A stretch of 64,000 nt of DNA from Puniceibacterium confluentis. Lineage in GTDB: Bacteria; Pseudomonadota; Alphaproteobacteria; Rhodobacterales; Rhodobacteraceae. Below are positions 53,023 to 62,653 of the stretch, piece by piece. The stretch spans positions 248,001 through 312,000 of the forward strand of contig NZ_VOJI01000002.1 in NCBI RefSeq assembly GCF_007923445.1. Reading direction: 5' to 3'. A program made the position numbers and the translations under genes. Within the stretch, counting starts at the first letter, position 1; the number at the start of each line of letters is the position of its first letter. The notes below the pieces were generated by a model. It was not told the DNA's origin. It did not search any database and saw only the letters and a list, made by a program, of their open reading frames with translations.

Positions 53023-53990
53023 CCGCAGCGCCTGCCCCGCTGGATCCCATACTGCTCTGGTGGTTGCTGATCGGTGCGGTCGTGCTGGTCCTGCCGATGG
53101 CGCTCAGCCTGCTGATGAGCACCCGCCGCCGCCGCGCGACACAGGCTCTGGTCCGGATGCAGCGTCTGGCACCTGCACCGACCGCCAAGGCTGCGGCGGT
53201 GCCCCTGCAGATGCCACGCAAGGTGGCGACACCGCGCAGGCTGCCTTTTGTCGGGGATCCCGACGCCCTGTGCGCCCGCGCCGGGGTGCAGATGAGCGGC
53301 AACGCCTTTCTCGTCTTGTGTGCCGTCGCCACAATCGGCCTCGGCGGCATTGCCAGTCTGGCATTCGGGCCGCTGTTCGGGGTTGCGCTGGGTCCGGGGC
53401 TGGGACTGCTGGCACCGGTTGCGGTGCTCAGGGCACGTCACGCCCGCCGGGTGGCGACCTTTGCGCAGCAACTGCCCGATGCGCTGGATCTGATGATGCG
53501 CGGGCTGCGGGTCGGGCATCCGATCAGCGCGACCATTTCGAACGTCGGCCGGACCATGGCCGACCCGATCGGCGCCGAATTCCGCACCATGGCGACCCAG
53601 ATCAGCCATGGTGATTACCTGGCCGATGCGTTTCAGGATCTTGCACAGCGGATGCAACAGGAAGACATGGACTATCTGGCGGTCAGCATCAGCATCCAGC
53701 ACGGCACCGGCGGAAATCTCGCCGACATGCTCTCGACCCTGTCGCGCGTGATCCGCCAGCGCATCATGCTGCGGCGGCGGGTCAAGGCGCTGTCATCCGA
53801 AGGACGGATCTCGGCGATGCTGCTGTCTTCGTTGCCGGTGATCATCTACGGCGCAACCTCGATTCTCGCGCCGGATTATTACGGCGCCGTACAGGATCAC
53901 CCGATGTTCATGCCCATCGGCTTTGTCATCGTCGGACTGGTCCTGGCCAATTTTCTGGTCCTGCGTCACCTTGTGAATTTTCAGGTTTGA
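53019..53990 (+). CDS. tadB: Tad inner-membrane platform protein
   Basis: A 323-residue TadB protein with a T2SSF domain (DALDLMMRGLRVGHPI, YLAVSISIQHGTGGN) and four hydrophobic helices, two at the N-terminal side and two at the end. It overlaps the tadA stop by ATGA. With TadC it forms the membrane platform for TadA. Confidence 0.95.
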
Positions 53991-53999
53991 GAGTGTGGT

Positions 54000-54983
54000 A
54001 TGACTGATCCCAACATGATCGCCGCGAACGGCGCCTATCTCAGCCAGAACATCCCGCTGTTTGCCGCGGCATGTGCGTTGCTGCTGCTCCTGCTCGGTGG
54101 GCTGGGAGTATTGCTGCAGCGCGACAATTCGCTGCTGCGGATGCGGGCGGTCGCAGGCAACAGCGGCGGAACCTCAGGATTCCGGCTGACCAAATCGCGC
54201 AGCGATGCGCCCCGTGGCCTGGCCAAGGCGCTGATCCCGGATGACCCCAGCGAGTTGGCGCAGATCCAGTTCCAGCTCAACAAGGTCGGCTTTACCCATG
54301 TAAACGCGGTTCAGCATTTCTTTGTCATGCGCCTGGTGATGGCCATCCTGCCGCTGGTGCTGGTGTTCGGAGCGGTTGCGCTGGCCCGCGCGGGGCTGCT
54401 GCCGGTTTCGGCGCGTGATGCCGTGCTGGGCTTTCCGCCGCTGGGCCTGATGCAGATCGCCGCGGTGGGCACCGCCATCGGATTTTACGGTCCCAGCTAC
54501 CTGCTGCGCACCCAGATCAAGGCGCGTCAGGCCCGGGTGCGCAACGGGTTTCCCAATGCACTGGACCTGCTGCAGATTTCGGTCGAGGCGGGGCTTGGCT
54601 TTGACGCGGCGCTGGCACGTGTCGGCACCGAACTGTCGCGGGTCTCGCCCGAGATTGCCTATGAGTTCCTGACACTTCTGAACGAGGTGAACGCCGGGCG
54701 CGACCGCGAGACCGCGATGTTCGACATGGCCGAACGCATGGGCATCGACGAGGCGAAAAGCTTTGTTCTCGTGGTGGTGCAGTCGATGCAGTTCGGCACC
54801 AGCCTGACCAAGTCGTTGCGTGCCTATGCCATCGAAATGCGCGAGAACCGCGAGTTGTCCGCGCAGGAAAAGGCCAACAAGCTGCCGGTGCAGATGTCCG
54901 CGGTGATGTCGCTGCTGATGCTGCCGGCCCTGTTCCTGATCACGTTGACGCCGATCATCATCCGCTACAGCGCGATATACTGA
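54000..54983 (+). CDS. tadC: Tad inner-membrane platform protein
   Basis: A 327-residue TadC protein. A T2SSF domain (NALDLLQISVEAGLGFDAAL) is followed by QSMQFGTSLTKSLRAYA, with helices near 18-38, 105-130, 145-165 and the C-terminus. It starts 9 bp after tadB. It is the last gene of the visible Tad operon; no tadD follows, and the next gene is convergent. Confidence 0.95.
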   Translation: MTDPNMIAANGAYLSQNIPLFAAACALLLLLLGGLGVLLQRDNSLLRMRAVAGNSGGTSGFRLTKSRSDAPRGLAKALIPDDPSELAQIQFQLNKVGFTHVNAVQHFFVMRLVMAILPLVLVFGAVALARAGLLPVSARDAVLGFPPLGLMQIAAVGTAIGFYGPSYLLRTQIKARQARVRNGFPNALDLLQISVEAGLGFDAALARVGTELSRVSPEIAYEFLTLLNEVNAGRDRETAMFDMAERMGIDEAKSFVLVVVQSMQFGTSLTKSLRAYAIEMRENRELSAQEKANKLPVQMSAVMSLLMLPALFLITLTPIIIRYSAIY

Positions 54984-55083
54984 CGCCCCGGGCACAACCG
55001 GTCCAGCTTGACACCGGTGTGTGGCGACAAGGAACCGGGCGCGCCGCCGCAGCGACGCGCCCGTGATCCAACGTTGCGGACGC

Positions 55084-56466
55084 TCAGTTCAGACCTTCGG
55101 CCTGCACCCATTCCCAGGTCAGATCCAGCGCGCGGCCCATCCGTTCGAGGATCTGGTCGATATCGTCTGCCGTCACGATCAGGGGCGGGCACAGCGCCAG
55201 GGTTTCATAGACGTTGCGGCAGATCAGACCCTCCTGGGCGGCAAATTTGGCCGCCTGCGCCGAGACCTTGCCGGCGGCGGCAAAGCTGCGCTTGCTGGCC
55301 TTGTCCGCCACCAGTTCCACGCCGGCGATCAGGCCGACGCCCCGCACCTCGCCGACCAGCGGGTGATCCGCAAATTTGCGCAGACCCTCCTGAAACTGCG
55401 GCTCCAGCCGGGCGGCATTGCCGATCAGATCGCGTTCTTCGATGATCGCCAGATTCTCGAGCCCGACGGCGCAGGCCACAGGATGCCCCGAACCGGTGTA
55501 ACCGTGCCCGAAGGTGCCCAGCTTTTCCGAATTGTCAGCGATGGCGTTGTAGACCTTGTCGTTCATGATGATCGCCGCCAGCGGCATGTAGGACGATGTC
55601 AGCTGTTTAGAGGTGACCATGATATCCGGGGTAAAGCCGTACTTCTGGCAGCCGAAAGTCGTGCCCAGCCGTCCGAACCCGTTGATCACCTCGTCCGAGA
55701 TCAGCACGATATCGTACTTGCGGCACAGGGCTTCGATGCCCGGCCAGTACCCTTCGGGCGGGGTCATCACGCCTCCGGCACCCATGACCGGCTCGCCGAT
55801 GAAACCGGCGATGGTTTCCGGACCCTCGGCCAGAATGGTGTCCTCGGCTTCCTTGAGCAGGCGGGCGGTGAACTCTGCCTCGCTTTCTCCGTCCGCGCCC
55901 CAGCGCCAGTAATGCGGGCTGGTCAGATGCGTGACCGGAATGGCGGGCAGATCGAAATCCTTGTGGTTTGCCGGCAATCCGGTCAGCGACCCGGAGGCAA
56001 TGGTGATCCCGTGGTAGCCCTTGTTGCGGGCCAGGAATTTCTTCTTTTCCGGGCGGCCAAGGCCATTGTTCATGAACCACAGCATCTTGATGACGGTGTC
56101 GTTCGCCTCGGATCCGGAATTGGTAAAGAACACCCGGTTCATGCCCTCGGGGGCCATCTCGGCCAGCTTTTCACCCAGTCGGATCGCCGGTTCATGCGCC
56201 TTGTGCGCAAAGCTGTGATAGTAGGGCAAAAGGTCCATCTGCCGCACGGCGGCATCGCGCAGGCGCGGTTCCGAAAATCCGACGGCGACGGACCACAGCC
56301 CGGCCAGACCTTCGATATATTCCTTGCCGTGGTCGTCATAGACCCGGACGCCATCGCCGCGCGCCATGATCATCGGCCCCTGCTTTTCGTGCAGGCGCAT
56401 GTTGGTATAGGGGTGCACGCTGTGGGCGATATCAGCGGCGGCAAGCGAATTTGACAGGTCGTTCAT
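55084..56466 (-). CDS. class III aminotransferase (putrescine/omega-amino acid type)
   Basis: A 460-residue class III aminotransferase with PLP lysine K287 in VTSKQLTSSYMP and the phosphate-binding SGSEANDTVIK. The order HPYTNMRLHEKQGP at the start and the FTNSGSEANDT segment resemble pyruvate-dependent diamine transaminases. It probably removes an amino group from a diamine or omega-amino acid. It follows the APAH-like gene by 15 bp in an operon led by gntR. The substrate is inferred from that context. Confidence 0.9.
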   Translation of the reverse strand: MNDLSNSLAAADIAHSVHPYTNMRLHEKQGPMIMARGDGVRVYDDHGKEYIEGLAGLWSVAVGFSEPRLRDAAVRQMDLLPYYHSFAHKAHEPAIRLGEKLAEMAPEGMNRVFFTNSGSEANDTVIKMLWFMNNGLGRPEKKKFLARNKGYHGITIASGSLTGLPANHKDFDLPAIPVTHLTSPHYWRWGADGESEAEFTARLLKEAEDTILAEGPETIAGFIGEPVMGAGGVMTPPEGYWPGIEALCRKYDIVLISDEVINGFGRLGTTFGCQKYGFTPDIMVTSKQLTSSYMPLAAIIMNDKVYNAIADNSEKLGTFGHGYTGSGHPVACAVGLENLAIIEERDLIGNAARLEPQFQEGLRKFADHPLVGEVRGVGLIAGVELVADKASKRSFAAAGKVSAQAAKFAAQEGLICRNVYETLALCPPLIVTADDIDQILERMGRALDLTWEWVQAEGLN

Positions 56467-56481
56467 ATGGCTCTCCGATAG

Positions 56482-57516
56482 TCAGGCGCGCGGATCGCGG
56501 CCAAGGAATCCCCCGAGGAAGGAGGCAAGCGACGTTGTGAGGTCAGGCGACAGATAGCCGCCCTCCTGGATGAGGACAGTGGGCAGGCCCGCGGCGGCGA
56601 TGAGCGCGCCCGCCTGCCGAAAGCCGTCAAAGGTGACCTTCATGCCCTTTAGCGGATCGTTTTCATGGGCATCAAGCCCCAGACTGATCACCAGAGCACT
56701 TGGGTCGAACGCCCTCACTCCGGCGAGGGCATCCGAAATCGTCGCGCACCATTCGTCGTCCCCCGTGGTATCCGGCAGCGGCAGGTTGACGTTATAGCCC
56801 TGCCCGGCGCCTTGACCGGACTCGTCCGCATGGCCGGCAAAGAACGGGTAATAGCGGTTCGGGTCGGTGTGGACCGAGATGAACAGCACGTCGTCCCGGT
56901 CATAGAAGATCCACTGTGTGCCGTTGCCATGATGCACGTCTATGTCCAGTATTGCCACCCGGTCATGTGTCCCGCGCAGGCGCTCTGCCGCGATGGCGGC
57001 GACATTCAGCAGGCAGTGACCCGCACAGGTCTCTGCATCCGAGTGGTGTCCCGGCGGGCGGGTCAGCGCATAGGCGGAGCGCTCACCGCCCAGAACCGCG
57101 TCCGCCGCTGCAACCGCGCAGTCAGCGGCGCGGCGCGTCGCGGTCCAGCTGTTTGGACCGAGCGGCGCCGATGTGTCGCCCATATGCCAGCCCGCGCGCC
57201 CGACGATGCTGTCGGGGTACTTGGCCCAGGCTTTCTGGGCAAAGGCGTTGGGCACGACTTCGGGCCCCGCACCCGGCAGTTTCTGCCATTCCGCCCAGGC
57301 CGTTTCCAGAAACGTCAGCAGTTCGCGGCTGTGCACCGCCTCAAGACAGGCGCGCGGCGCCACTGCCGGCTCTTCGGTTTTCAGCCCGAGCTGGTCCAGT
57401 CCGGCGATCAACAGACTGGCCCGCTCGGCCTGTTCGGCGTTGCGCATCAACGCACCGTGGGTCAGCCGGAACCGCGGGTCGTGGGCTTCGGTTTCCTTGG
57501 CGTAAAAACACTTCAT
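56482..57516 (-). CDS. acetylpolyamine amidohydrolase / histone deacetylase family
   Basis: A 344-residue zinc deacetylase of the HDAC/APAH family. The metal site reads LDIDVHHGNGTQ, with TRPPGHHSD before it and SLGLDAHENDPL after it. Members remove acetyl groups from acetylputrescine, acetylspermidine and similar amines. Length matches bacterial APAHs (about 340). It overlaps the gntR stop by ATGA and precedes an aminotransferase, so it likely feeds the freed diamine to it. Confidence 0.9.
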   Translation of the reverse strand: MKCFYAKETEAHDPRFRLTHGALMRNAEQAERASLLIAGLDQLGLKTEEPAVAPRACLEAVHSRELLTFLETAWAEWQKLPGAGPEVVPNAFAQKAWAKYPDSIVGRAGWHMGDTSAPLGPNSWTATRRAADCAVAAADAVLGGERSAYALTRPPGHHSDAETCAGHCLLNVAAIAAERLRGTHDRVAILDIDVHHGNGTQWIFYDRDDVLFISVHTDPNRYYPFFAGHADESGQGAGQGYNVNLPLPDTTGDDEWCATISDALAGVRAFDPSALVISLGLDAHENDPLKGMKVTFDGFRQAGALIAAAGLPTVLIQEGGYLSPDLTTSLASFLGGFLGRDPRA

Positions 57517-58265
57517 TTAGCGGTCTTGTCCTCCAGCAGACGGAACTGCTGGCAGACGAGCGTCCGCGCCGTTCCGATATGATAATCTATGGCACTCACC
57601 GCCGCATCGCTGTCACCGGCGGCAATCGCGTCGATAATGGGTTCGTGTGTCTCGGCCATCCGGTGCGGGTCGTCATACATGCGTCCGATCAGGATCAGCC
57701 CCAGCTTGGTTTCGTTGGCGATCTGGTCGAACACGGTCAGATACCGCGGATTGCCCGAGCCACGACAGATCAGCCGGTGGAACTGCATGTCCGCCTCGAC
57801 CTGCTGCGCCATATCCTCTCCGGCCTCGGCAACGCGGTAAAGTTCGGCCAGTTGCGCATGCAGCAGCGGCAGTGTCGCCTCGGCGCCCTGGGCCACCAAC
57901 CGTGCAATCGCCGCGCGTTCGATGACGATGCGGAATTCATAAAGATTGTCCAGCGCCTCGGACGAGACCGTCTGCACAAAGAAACCGCGGTTGGTGCGAT
58001 ATTCCACCAGACCCGAACTTTCCAGCAGCCGGGCCGCCTCGCGGACCGGGGCGCGCGACACCCCCATATCGCGGGCGATGGTCGATTCGGAAAGGCGCGC
58101 CCCCGGCAGAATCCGGCCGGCCATGATGGCCTCGGCCAGCAGATTTGCGACCCGATCCACCAGCCCGTCACGGCTGAGCGGCTTGAACCGGGAGTCGGGG
58201 GGCGAAGCAGGATCAGCGGGGTCAAACACGGCAAGGACCGTCCATATGGTATGCACCTTTGCCAA
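57513..58265 (-). CDS. GntR-family (FCD) transcriptional regulator
   Basis: A 250-residue GntR regulator with HTH (ESTIARDMGVSRAPVREAARLLE) and an FCD domain (about 100-235, DMQFHRLICRG). It is divergent from the aldolase-ABC transporter genes and first of the gntR-APAH-aminotransferase operon. The start is uncertain: TTG at 58265, or GTG at 58256 or 58229; none has a good ribosome-binding site. It probably binds the ATTGTCGACAAT palindrome. Confidence 0.87.
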   Translation of the reverse strand: MAKVHTIWTVLAVFDPADPASPPDSRFKPLSRDGLVDRVANLLAEAIMAGRILPGARLSESTIARDMGVSRAPVREAARLLESSGLVEYRTNRGFFVQTVSSEALDNLYEFRIVIERAAIARLVAQGAEATLPLLHAQLAELYRVAEAGEDMAQQVEADMQFHRLICRGSGNPRYLTVFDQIANETKLGLILIGRMYDDPHRMAETHEPIIDAIAAGDSDAAVSAIDYHIGTARTLVCQQFRLLEDKTAK

Positions 58266-58286
58266 AGCGTAACTGCTCTAATGTCG

Positions 58287-58298
58287 ATTGTCGACAAT
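58287..58298. promoter_or_regulatory. candidate GntR operator
   Basis: ATTGTCGACAAT is a perfect 12-bp palindrome in the gap between gntR and the aldolase gene. It has the TTGTnnACAA pattern of many FCD-regulator sites and is followed by TTGACT, a possible -35 element. Confidence 0.65.
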
Positions 58299-58363
58299 TT
58301 ACTTGACTCACGTTCGGGAACCGCAATGCTGAGCGCATCTGCAACCGGACCAAGGACTGACCC

Positions 58364-59131
58364 ATGCCGGACGGCACGACCGACCTGCCCGTTTCCGCCC
58401 TCCGCCGTGATCTTGCGGCGGCCTACCGCCTGATTGCGCTCGAGGGGATGGATGACAGCATCTACACCCACATTTCCGCCCGGCTGCCCGACGGGCCCGA
58501 CGGAGAAAAGCGTTTTCTCCTGAACCCTTACGGCCTGCGCTTTGACGAGGTGACGGCGTCCAACCTGGTCACCGTGGATGAAACCGGCGCCGTGATCGAC
58601 GACCCCTACGGGTCGGGTGTGAACGCCGCGGGCTTTACCATTCACTCTGCCGTGCACATGGCGCGGCACGACGCCGTCTGCGTGCTGCACACCCATACCG
58701 TTGCCGGAGTTGCCCTGTCGTCGGTGCGCGAAGGGCTGCTGCCGCTCAACCAGTGGTCGGCACAGTTTCACAACCGCATCGCATTTCATGACTACGAAGG
58801 CATCGCGCTGGATCTGGCGGAACGTGACCGGATCGTCGACGACCTGGGCCGGAAATACGTGATGTTCCTGCGCAACCATGGCGTTCTGGTGCTGGGCCGC
58901 TCGGTGGGCGAGGCCGTGACCTATGCGATGAACCTGGAACGGTCCTGCCAGGCGCAGATTGCGGCGCTCGGCATGGGGCTGACGCCGGTGGTCCTGTCCG
59001 AGGACATCGCCGAACACACGGCCCGGCAATATGAAAAGGCCTATGACAGCGCGCACGCCAAGGGGAGCGACCCCGAGTGGGCCGCCATGATGCGCCGCCT
59101 TGATCGGGCCGCGCCTGAGTATTCCGACTGA
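58364..59131 (+). CDS. class II aldolase/adducin family protein
   Basis: A 255-residue protein with the fuculose-aldolase/adducin fold. The zinc-binding pair is H109 and H111 (CVLHTHTVAG), followed by NHGVLVLG with another histidine. Many members of this group are not sugar aldolases, so the reaction is open. It is divergent from the gntR operon and 56 bp before the ABC transporter genes. No Shine-Dalgarno stands out before the ATG at 58364. Confidence 0.86.
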   Translation: MPDGTTDLPVSALRRDLAAAYRLIALEGMDDSIYTHISARLPDGPDGEKRFLLNPYGLRFDEVTASNLVTVDETGAVIDDPYGSGVNAAGFTIHSAVHMARHDAVCVLHTHTVAGVALSSVREGLLPLNQWSAQFHNRIAFHDYEGIALDLAERDRIVDDLGRKYVMFLRNHGVLVLGRSVGEAVTYAMNLERSCQAQIAALGMGLTPVVLSEDIAEHTARQYEKAYDSAHAKGSDPEWAAMMRRLDRAAPEYSD

Positions 59132-59187
59132 TCCCGGACCAACCGGGGCGCCCGAAACATATCCAAACACACGACAGGGAAAGATCC

Positions 59188-60735
59188 ATGAACTTTTTGA
59201 AAACCACCACCTTTCTGATCGCTGCCGGCCTGGCCCAGCCACTGCTGGCACAAGACGCCGGCGGGAGGGTCGACATCGTGGTGCAGCCCGAACCCCCCAG
59301 CCTGATGCTGGGTCTGGTGCAGAACGGCCCGACCCAACAGGTCGCCGGTGACATCTACGAGAGCCTGCTGCGCTACAGCACCGACCTGGAGCCGCAACCC
59401 AGCCTGGCCCGGAGCTGGGAGATTTCCGAAGATGGCCTCACCTATACCTTCAAGCTTCAGGAAGGTGTGAAATGGCATGACGGCGCGCCGTTCACCTCTG
59501 CCGATGTGGTCTTTTCCGCTGACGTCTTCCTGCGCGAAACCCATGCCCGCATGCGCTCGTCGCTCGCCCATGTCGCCAGCATCGAAGCGCCGGATGATCT
59601 GACCGTCGTCTTCAACCTCAAGCAACCCTTCGGCCCCTTCATCGGTGTCTTCGAGACCGGCACCATGCCGATGATCCCGAAACACATCTACGAAGGCACC
59701 GATTTCGCCAACAACCCGGCGAACGCGACCCCGATCGGAACCGGCCCCTTCAAATTTGAGTCCTGGGAAAAGGGCAGCTTCATCCATCTGGTGAAGAACG
59801 AAGACTACTACCTTGATGGCAAACCTTATCTTGACGAAGTCTATTACCGCGTGATCCCCGACGCCGCCAGCCGCGCCGTCGCGTTCGAGACCGGTGAAGT
59901 CGACGTGCTGCCGGGCGGATCGGTGGAAAACTGGGATGTGGCGCGGCTGACCGGACTCGACAACACCTGCTCGACCGGCAAGGGATGGGAGTTCTTCGCG
60001 CCGCACGCCTGGATGTGGCTGAACAACCGCCAGGGACCGACATCGAACCCGTTGTTCCGTCAGGCGCTCATGTACGCGATGGACCGCGAATTCGTCCGGG
60101 ATGTGGTCTGGAACGGCTTTGGCAAGGTCGCCACCGGCCCGGTGTCCTCAAAGACCAATTTCTATTCGGACGATGTGACCCAGTACGACTATGACCCGGA
60201 GAAGGCCAAGGCGCTGCTCGAAGAGATGGGTTATGACGGCGAACCCGTCCGCATCCTGCCGTTGCCCTATGGCGAGACTTGGCAGCGCTGGGCCGAAGCG
60301 GTGCGCCAGAACCTTCAGGAAGTCGGCATCGAAGTCACAATCGATTCAACCGACGTCGCCGGGTGGAACGAAAAGACCGCCCAGTGGGATTACGACATGG
60401 CGTTCACCTATCTCTACCAGTACGGCGATCCGGCGCTGGGCGTGTCGCGCAACTACGTGGAATCGCAGATCGAAAAGGGCAGCCCCTGGAACAACGTCGA
60501 AGGGTATTCCAACCCGGAACTGGACAAGAAATGGGATGCTGCCGCCATCTCGCCCAGCCCCGACGAGCGCACACGGCTGTATGACGAGATCCAGAAAGAA
60601 ATCGTCAATGACGTGCCGGTCGCCTGGCTTCTCGAAATCGAGTTTCCGACGATCTACAACTGCAATCTGCAGGACCTTGTGACCACCGGTATCGGTCTCT
60701 CGGACGGTCTGCGCGACGCCTGGATCAAGCAGTAG
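59188..60735 (+). CDS. ABC transporter solute-binding protein, family 5
   Basis: A 515-residue oligopeptide/nickel-type solute-binding protein. It has a signal peptide (MNFLKTTTFLIAAGLAQP, cleavage near residue 23) and the family landmarks PSLARSWEISEDGLTYTFKL and VKWHDGAPFTSADVVFS. It delivers a peptide, amine or sugar-like ligand to the permeases downstream. A strong hairpin follows the stop. The ligand may be an acylated polyamine given the opposite operon, which is inferred. Confidence 0.93.
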   Translation: MNFLKTTTFLIAAGLAQPLLAQDAGGRVDIVVQPEPPSLMLGLVQNGPTQQVAGDIYESLLRYSTDLEPQPSLARSWEISEDGLTYTFKLQEGVKWHDGAPFTSADVVFSADVFLRETHARMRSSLAHVASIEAPDDLTVVFNLKQPFGPFIGVFETGTMPMIPKHIYEGTDFANNPANATPIGTGPFKFESWEKGSFIHLVKNEDYYLDGKPYLDEVYYRVIPDAASRAVAFETGEVDVLPGGSVENWDVARLTGLDNTCSTGKGWEFFAPHAWMWLNNRQGPTSNPLFRQALMYAMDREFVRDVVWNGFGKVATGPVSSKTNFYSDDVTQYDYDPEKAKALLEEMGYDGEPVRILPLPYGETWQRWAEAVRQNLQEVGIEVTIDSTDVAGWNEKTAQWDYDMAFTYLYQYGDPALGVSRNYVESQIEKGSPWNNVEGYSNPELDKKWDAAAISPSPDERTRLYDEIQKEIVNDVPVAWLLEIEFPTIYNCNLQDLVTTGIGLSDGLRDAWIKQ

Positions 60736-60747
60736 CCGAGCCGACAC

Positions 60748-60772
60748 GGGGCGCCGGAATTCCCGGAGCCCC
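60748..60772 (+). other. stem-loop after solute-binding protein gene
   Basis: GGGGC-G-CCGG, a 5-nt loop, then CCGG-A-GCCCC forms a stem with one mismatch, starting 12 bp after the stop. No T-run follows. It may stabilise the binding-protein mRNA against the permease part. Confidence 0.55.
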
Positions 60773-60839
60773 GCCCGCTGGGGCGTTGGCTGAAATTCGC
60801 GCATCAACACATTGACGTCATTGAGGATCCCCCCGACAG

Positions 60840-61817
60840 ATGTCCCTTTTGACCACCATCTTCGGGCGGCTGATCAAGGCAGTGCTCACACTGCTGGCGA
60901 TTGCCGTGCTGAACTTCTTTCTGATCCACGCCGCCCCCGGAGATCCCGCCGCCGTCATTGCCGGCGAGGCGGGGGCCGCTGATCCGCTGTTCATCGCGCA
61001 ATTGCGCGAACGTTTTGGCCTGGACCAGCCGCTCTATGTGCAGCTCTGGTCCTATGTGAAGAATGTGCTGACGCTCGACCTAGGCTATTCGTTTCGTCAG
61101 GGCATGCCGGTCTACGACCTGATCGCTGACCGCCTGCCCGCAACCCTGCTGCTGACGCTGAGTTCCTTTGTCATCTCGCTGAGCCTTGGCATCGCCTTTG
61201 GCGTCGCCGCAGCCGCGCGGGTGGGCAAGGCTTCGGACAGCATCCTCACCACCATTGCCCTGCTGTTCTATGCCACCCCGCTGTACTGGGCGGCACTTAT
61301 GGCGGTGCTGGTGTTCTCGGTGCAACTGGGCTGGCTGCCCGGATTTGGCTATGAAACCGTCGGCAGCGGCTATTCCGGCCTGCAGCGGACCTGGGACATC
61401 CTGCAGCACCTGATCCTGCCGGCGCTGACGCTGGGGCTGTTCTTCATGGCGGTCTACATGCGGATGACGCGGGCCTCGATGCTGGAAGTCAGCCAGATGG
61501 ATTTTGTGAAAACCGCCCGCGCCAAGGGCCTGTCGGGCGCGGTGATCCGGCGTCGTCACATCCTGCGCAACGCCCTGCTGCCGGTGGTGACGCTTGCCGG
61601 TCTGCAGGCCGGTCAGCTGATCGGCGGCGCGGTGCTGACCGAAACGGTCTTTGCCTGGCCCGGGATCGGACGGTTGATGTTCGAAAGCCTCGAGGCCCGC
61701 GATTACAACACCATTCTCGGGGTGTTCCTTGTGTCCGCCGCAATGGTGATCCTGTTCAATATCCTGACCGACATCGTTTACCGGCTGGTCGACCCGCGGA
61801 TCGGAGCCAAATCATGA
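60840..61817 (+). CDS. ABC transporter permease (DppB/OppB type)
   Basis: A 325-residue DppB-type permease with six hydrophobic helices. It starts with the typical FGRLIKAVLTLLAIAVLNFF and HAAPGDPAAVIAG, and has the EAA-like loop with MDFVKTARAKGLS. It ends with NILTDIVYRLVDPRI. Its stop overlaps the next permease by ATGA. It is one half of the channel. Confidence 0.94.
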   Translation: MSLLTTIFGRLIKAVLTLLAIAVLNFFLIHAAPGDPAAVIAGEAGAADPLFIAQLRERFGLDQPLYVQLWSYVKNVLTLDLGYSFRQGMPVYDLIADRLPATLLLTLSSFVISLSLGIAFGVAAAARVGKASDSILTTIALLFYATPLYWAALMAVLVFSVQLGWLPGFGYETVGSGYSGLQRTWDILQHLILPALTLGLFFMAVYMRMTRASMLEVSQMDFVKTARAKGLSGAVIRRRHILRNALLPVVTLAGLQAGQLIGGAVLTETVFAWPGIGRLMFESLEARDYNTILGVFLVSAAMVILFNILTDIVYRLVDPRIGAKS

Positions 61818-62653
61818 CCTTCTGGAAACGCTTTGCCACCAACCGCGGTGCGGTGATCGGGCTGGTCCTGCTTGCGGCGGTGATCGCCATCGCCCTGCTG
61901 GCCCCGGTGATCTATCCCGGCGGCCCCTGGAAGATGGTACAGCGCCCCTTCCTTGTCCCGTTCACGACGGACGGTCTGCCGCTGGGCACCGATACGCTGG
62001 GCCGCAACGTCGCCGCAGGCCTTGTGCACGGCGCGCGGGTATCGCTGCTGGTGGGACTTGTCTCGACGGTGATGGCGCTGCTGATCGGGGTGCCGCTGGG
62101 CGCGCTGGCGGGGTTCTATGGCGGCTATGTCGACGAGGGCGCAATGCGCTTTACCGAGTTTTTCCAGACCATCCCGAACTTTGCCCTCGCGATCGTGCTG
62201 GTCGCGATCCTGCAACCGACGCTGGGGTCGATCACCCTGGCAATCGCCATCGTCTCCTGGCCGCCGGTCGCGCGGCTGGTGCGGGCCGAGGTGATGTCGC
62301 TCAAGCGGCGCGAGTTCGTCGACGCGGCGCACCTTGCGGGACTGTCGAACATCCGCATCCTGGTCAGCGAAGTGCTGCCCAACGCGGTTTCGCCGATCAT
62401 CGTCATGGCTTCGCTCATGGTTGCCACGGCAATTCTGCTGGAATCCTCGCTGTCCTTTCTTGGCCTGGGAGACCCCAACATCATGTCCTGGGGCTACATG
62501 ATCGGCGCGGCGCGCACGGTGATCCGTTCGGCCTGGTGGCTGTCGTTCTTTCCCGGGCTTGCGATCCTGCTGACCGTTCTGGCGCTGAACCTGATCGGTG
62601 AGGGACTGAACGACGCCTTCAACCCGCACCTGACCAAGAAGGGCCGCACATGA
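61814..62653 (+). CDS. ABC transporter permease (DppC/OppC type)
   Basis: A 279-residue DppC-type permease with five to six helices. It has the family's PLGTDTLGRNVAAGLVHGAR and an EAA loop with KRREFVDAAHLAGLS. It ends with LNLIGEGLNDAFNP. It overlaps both neighbours by 4 bp and pairs with the DppB-type permease. Confidence 0.94.
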   Translation: MTFWKRFATNRGAVIGLVLLAAVIAIALLAPVIYPGGPWKMVQRPFLVPFTTDGLPLGTDTLGRNVAAGLVHGARVSLLVGLVSTVMALLIGVPLGALAGFYGGYVDEGAMRFTEFFQTIPNFALAIVLVAILQPTLGSITLAIAIVSWPPVARLVRAEVMSLKRREFVDAAHLAGLSNIRILVSEVLPNAVSPIIVMASLMVATAILLESSLSFLGLGDPNIMSWGYMIGAARTVIRSAWWLSFFPGLAILLTVLALNLIGEGLNDAFNPHLTKKGRT

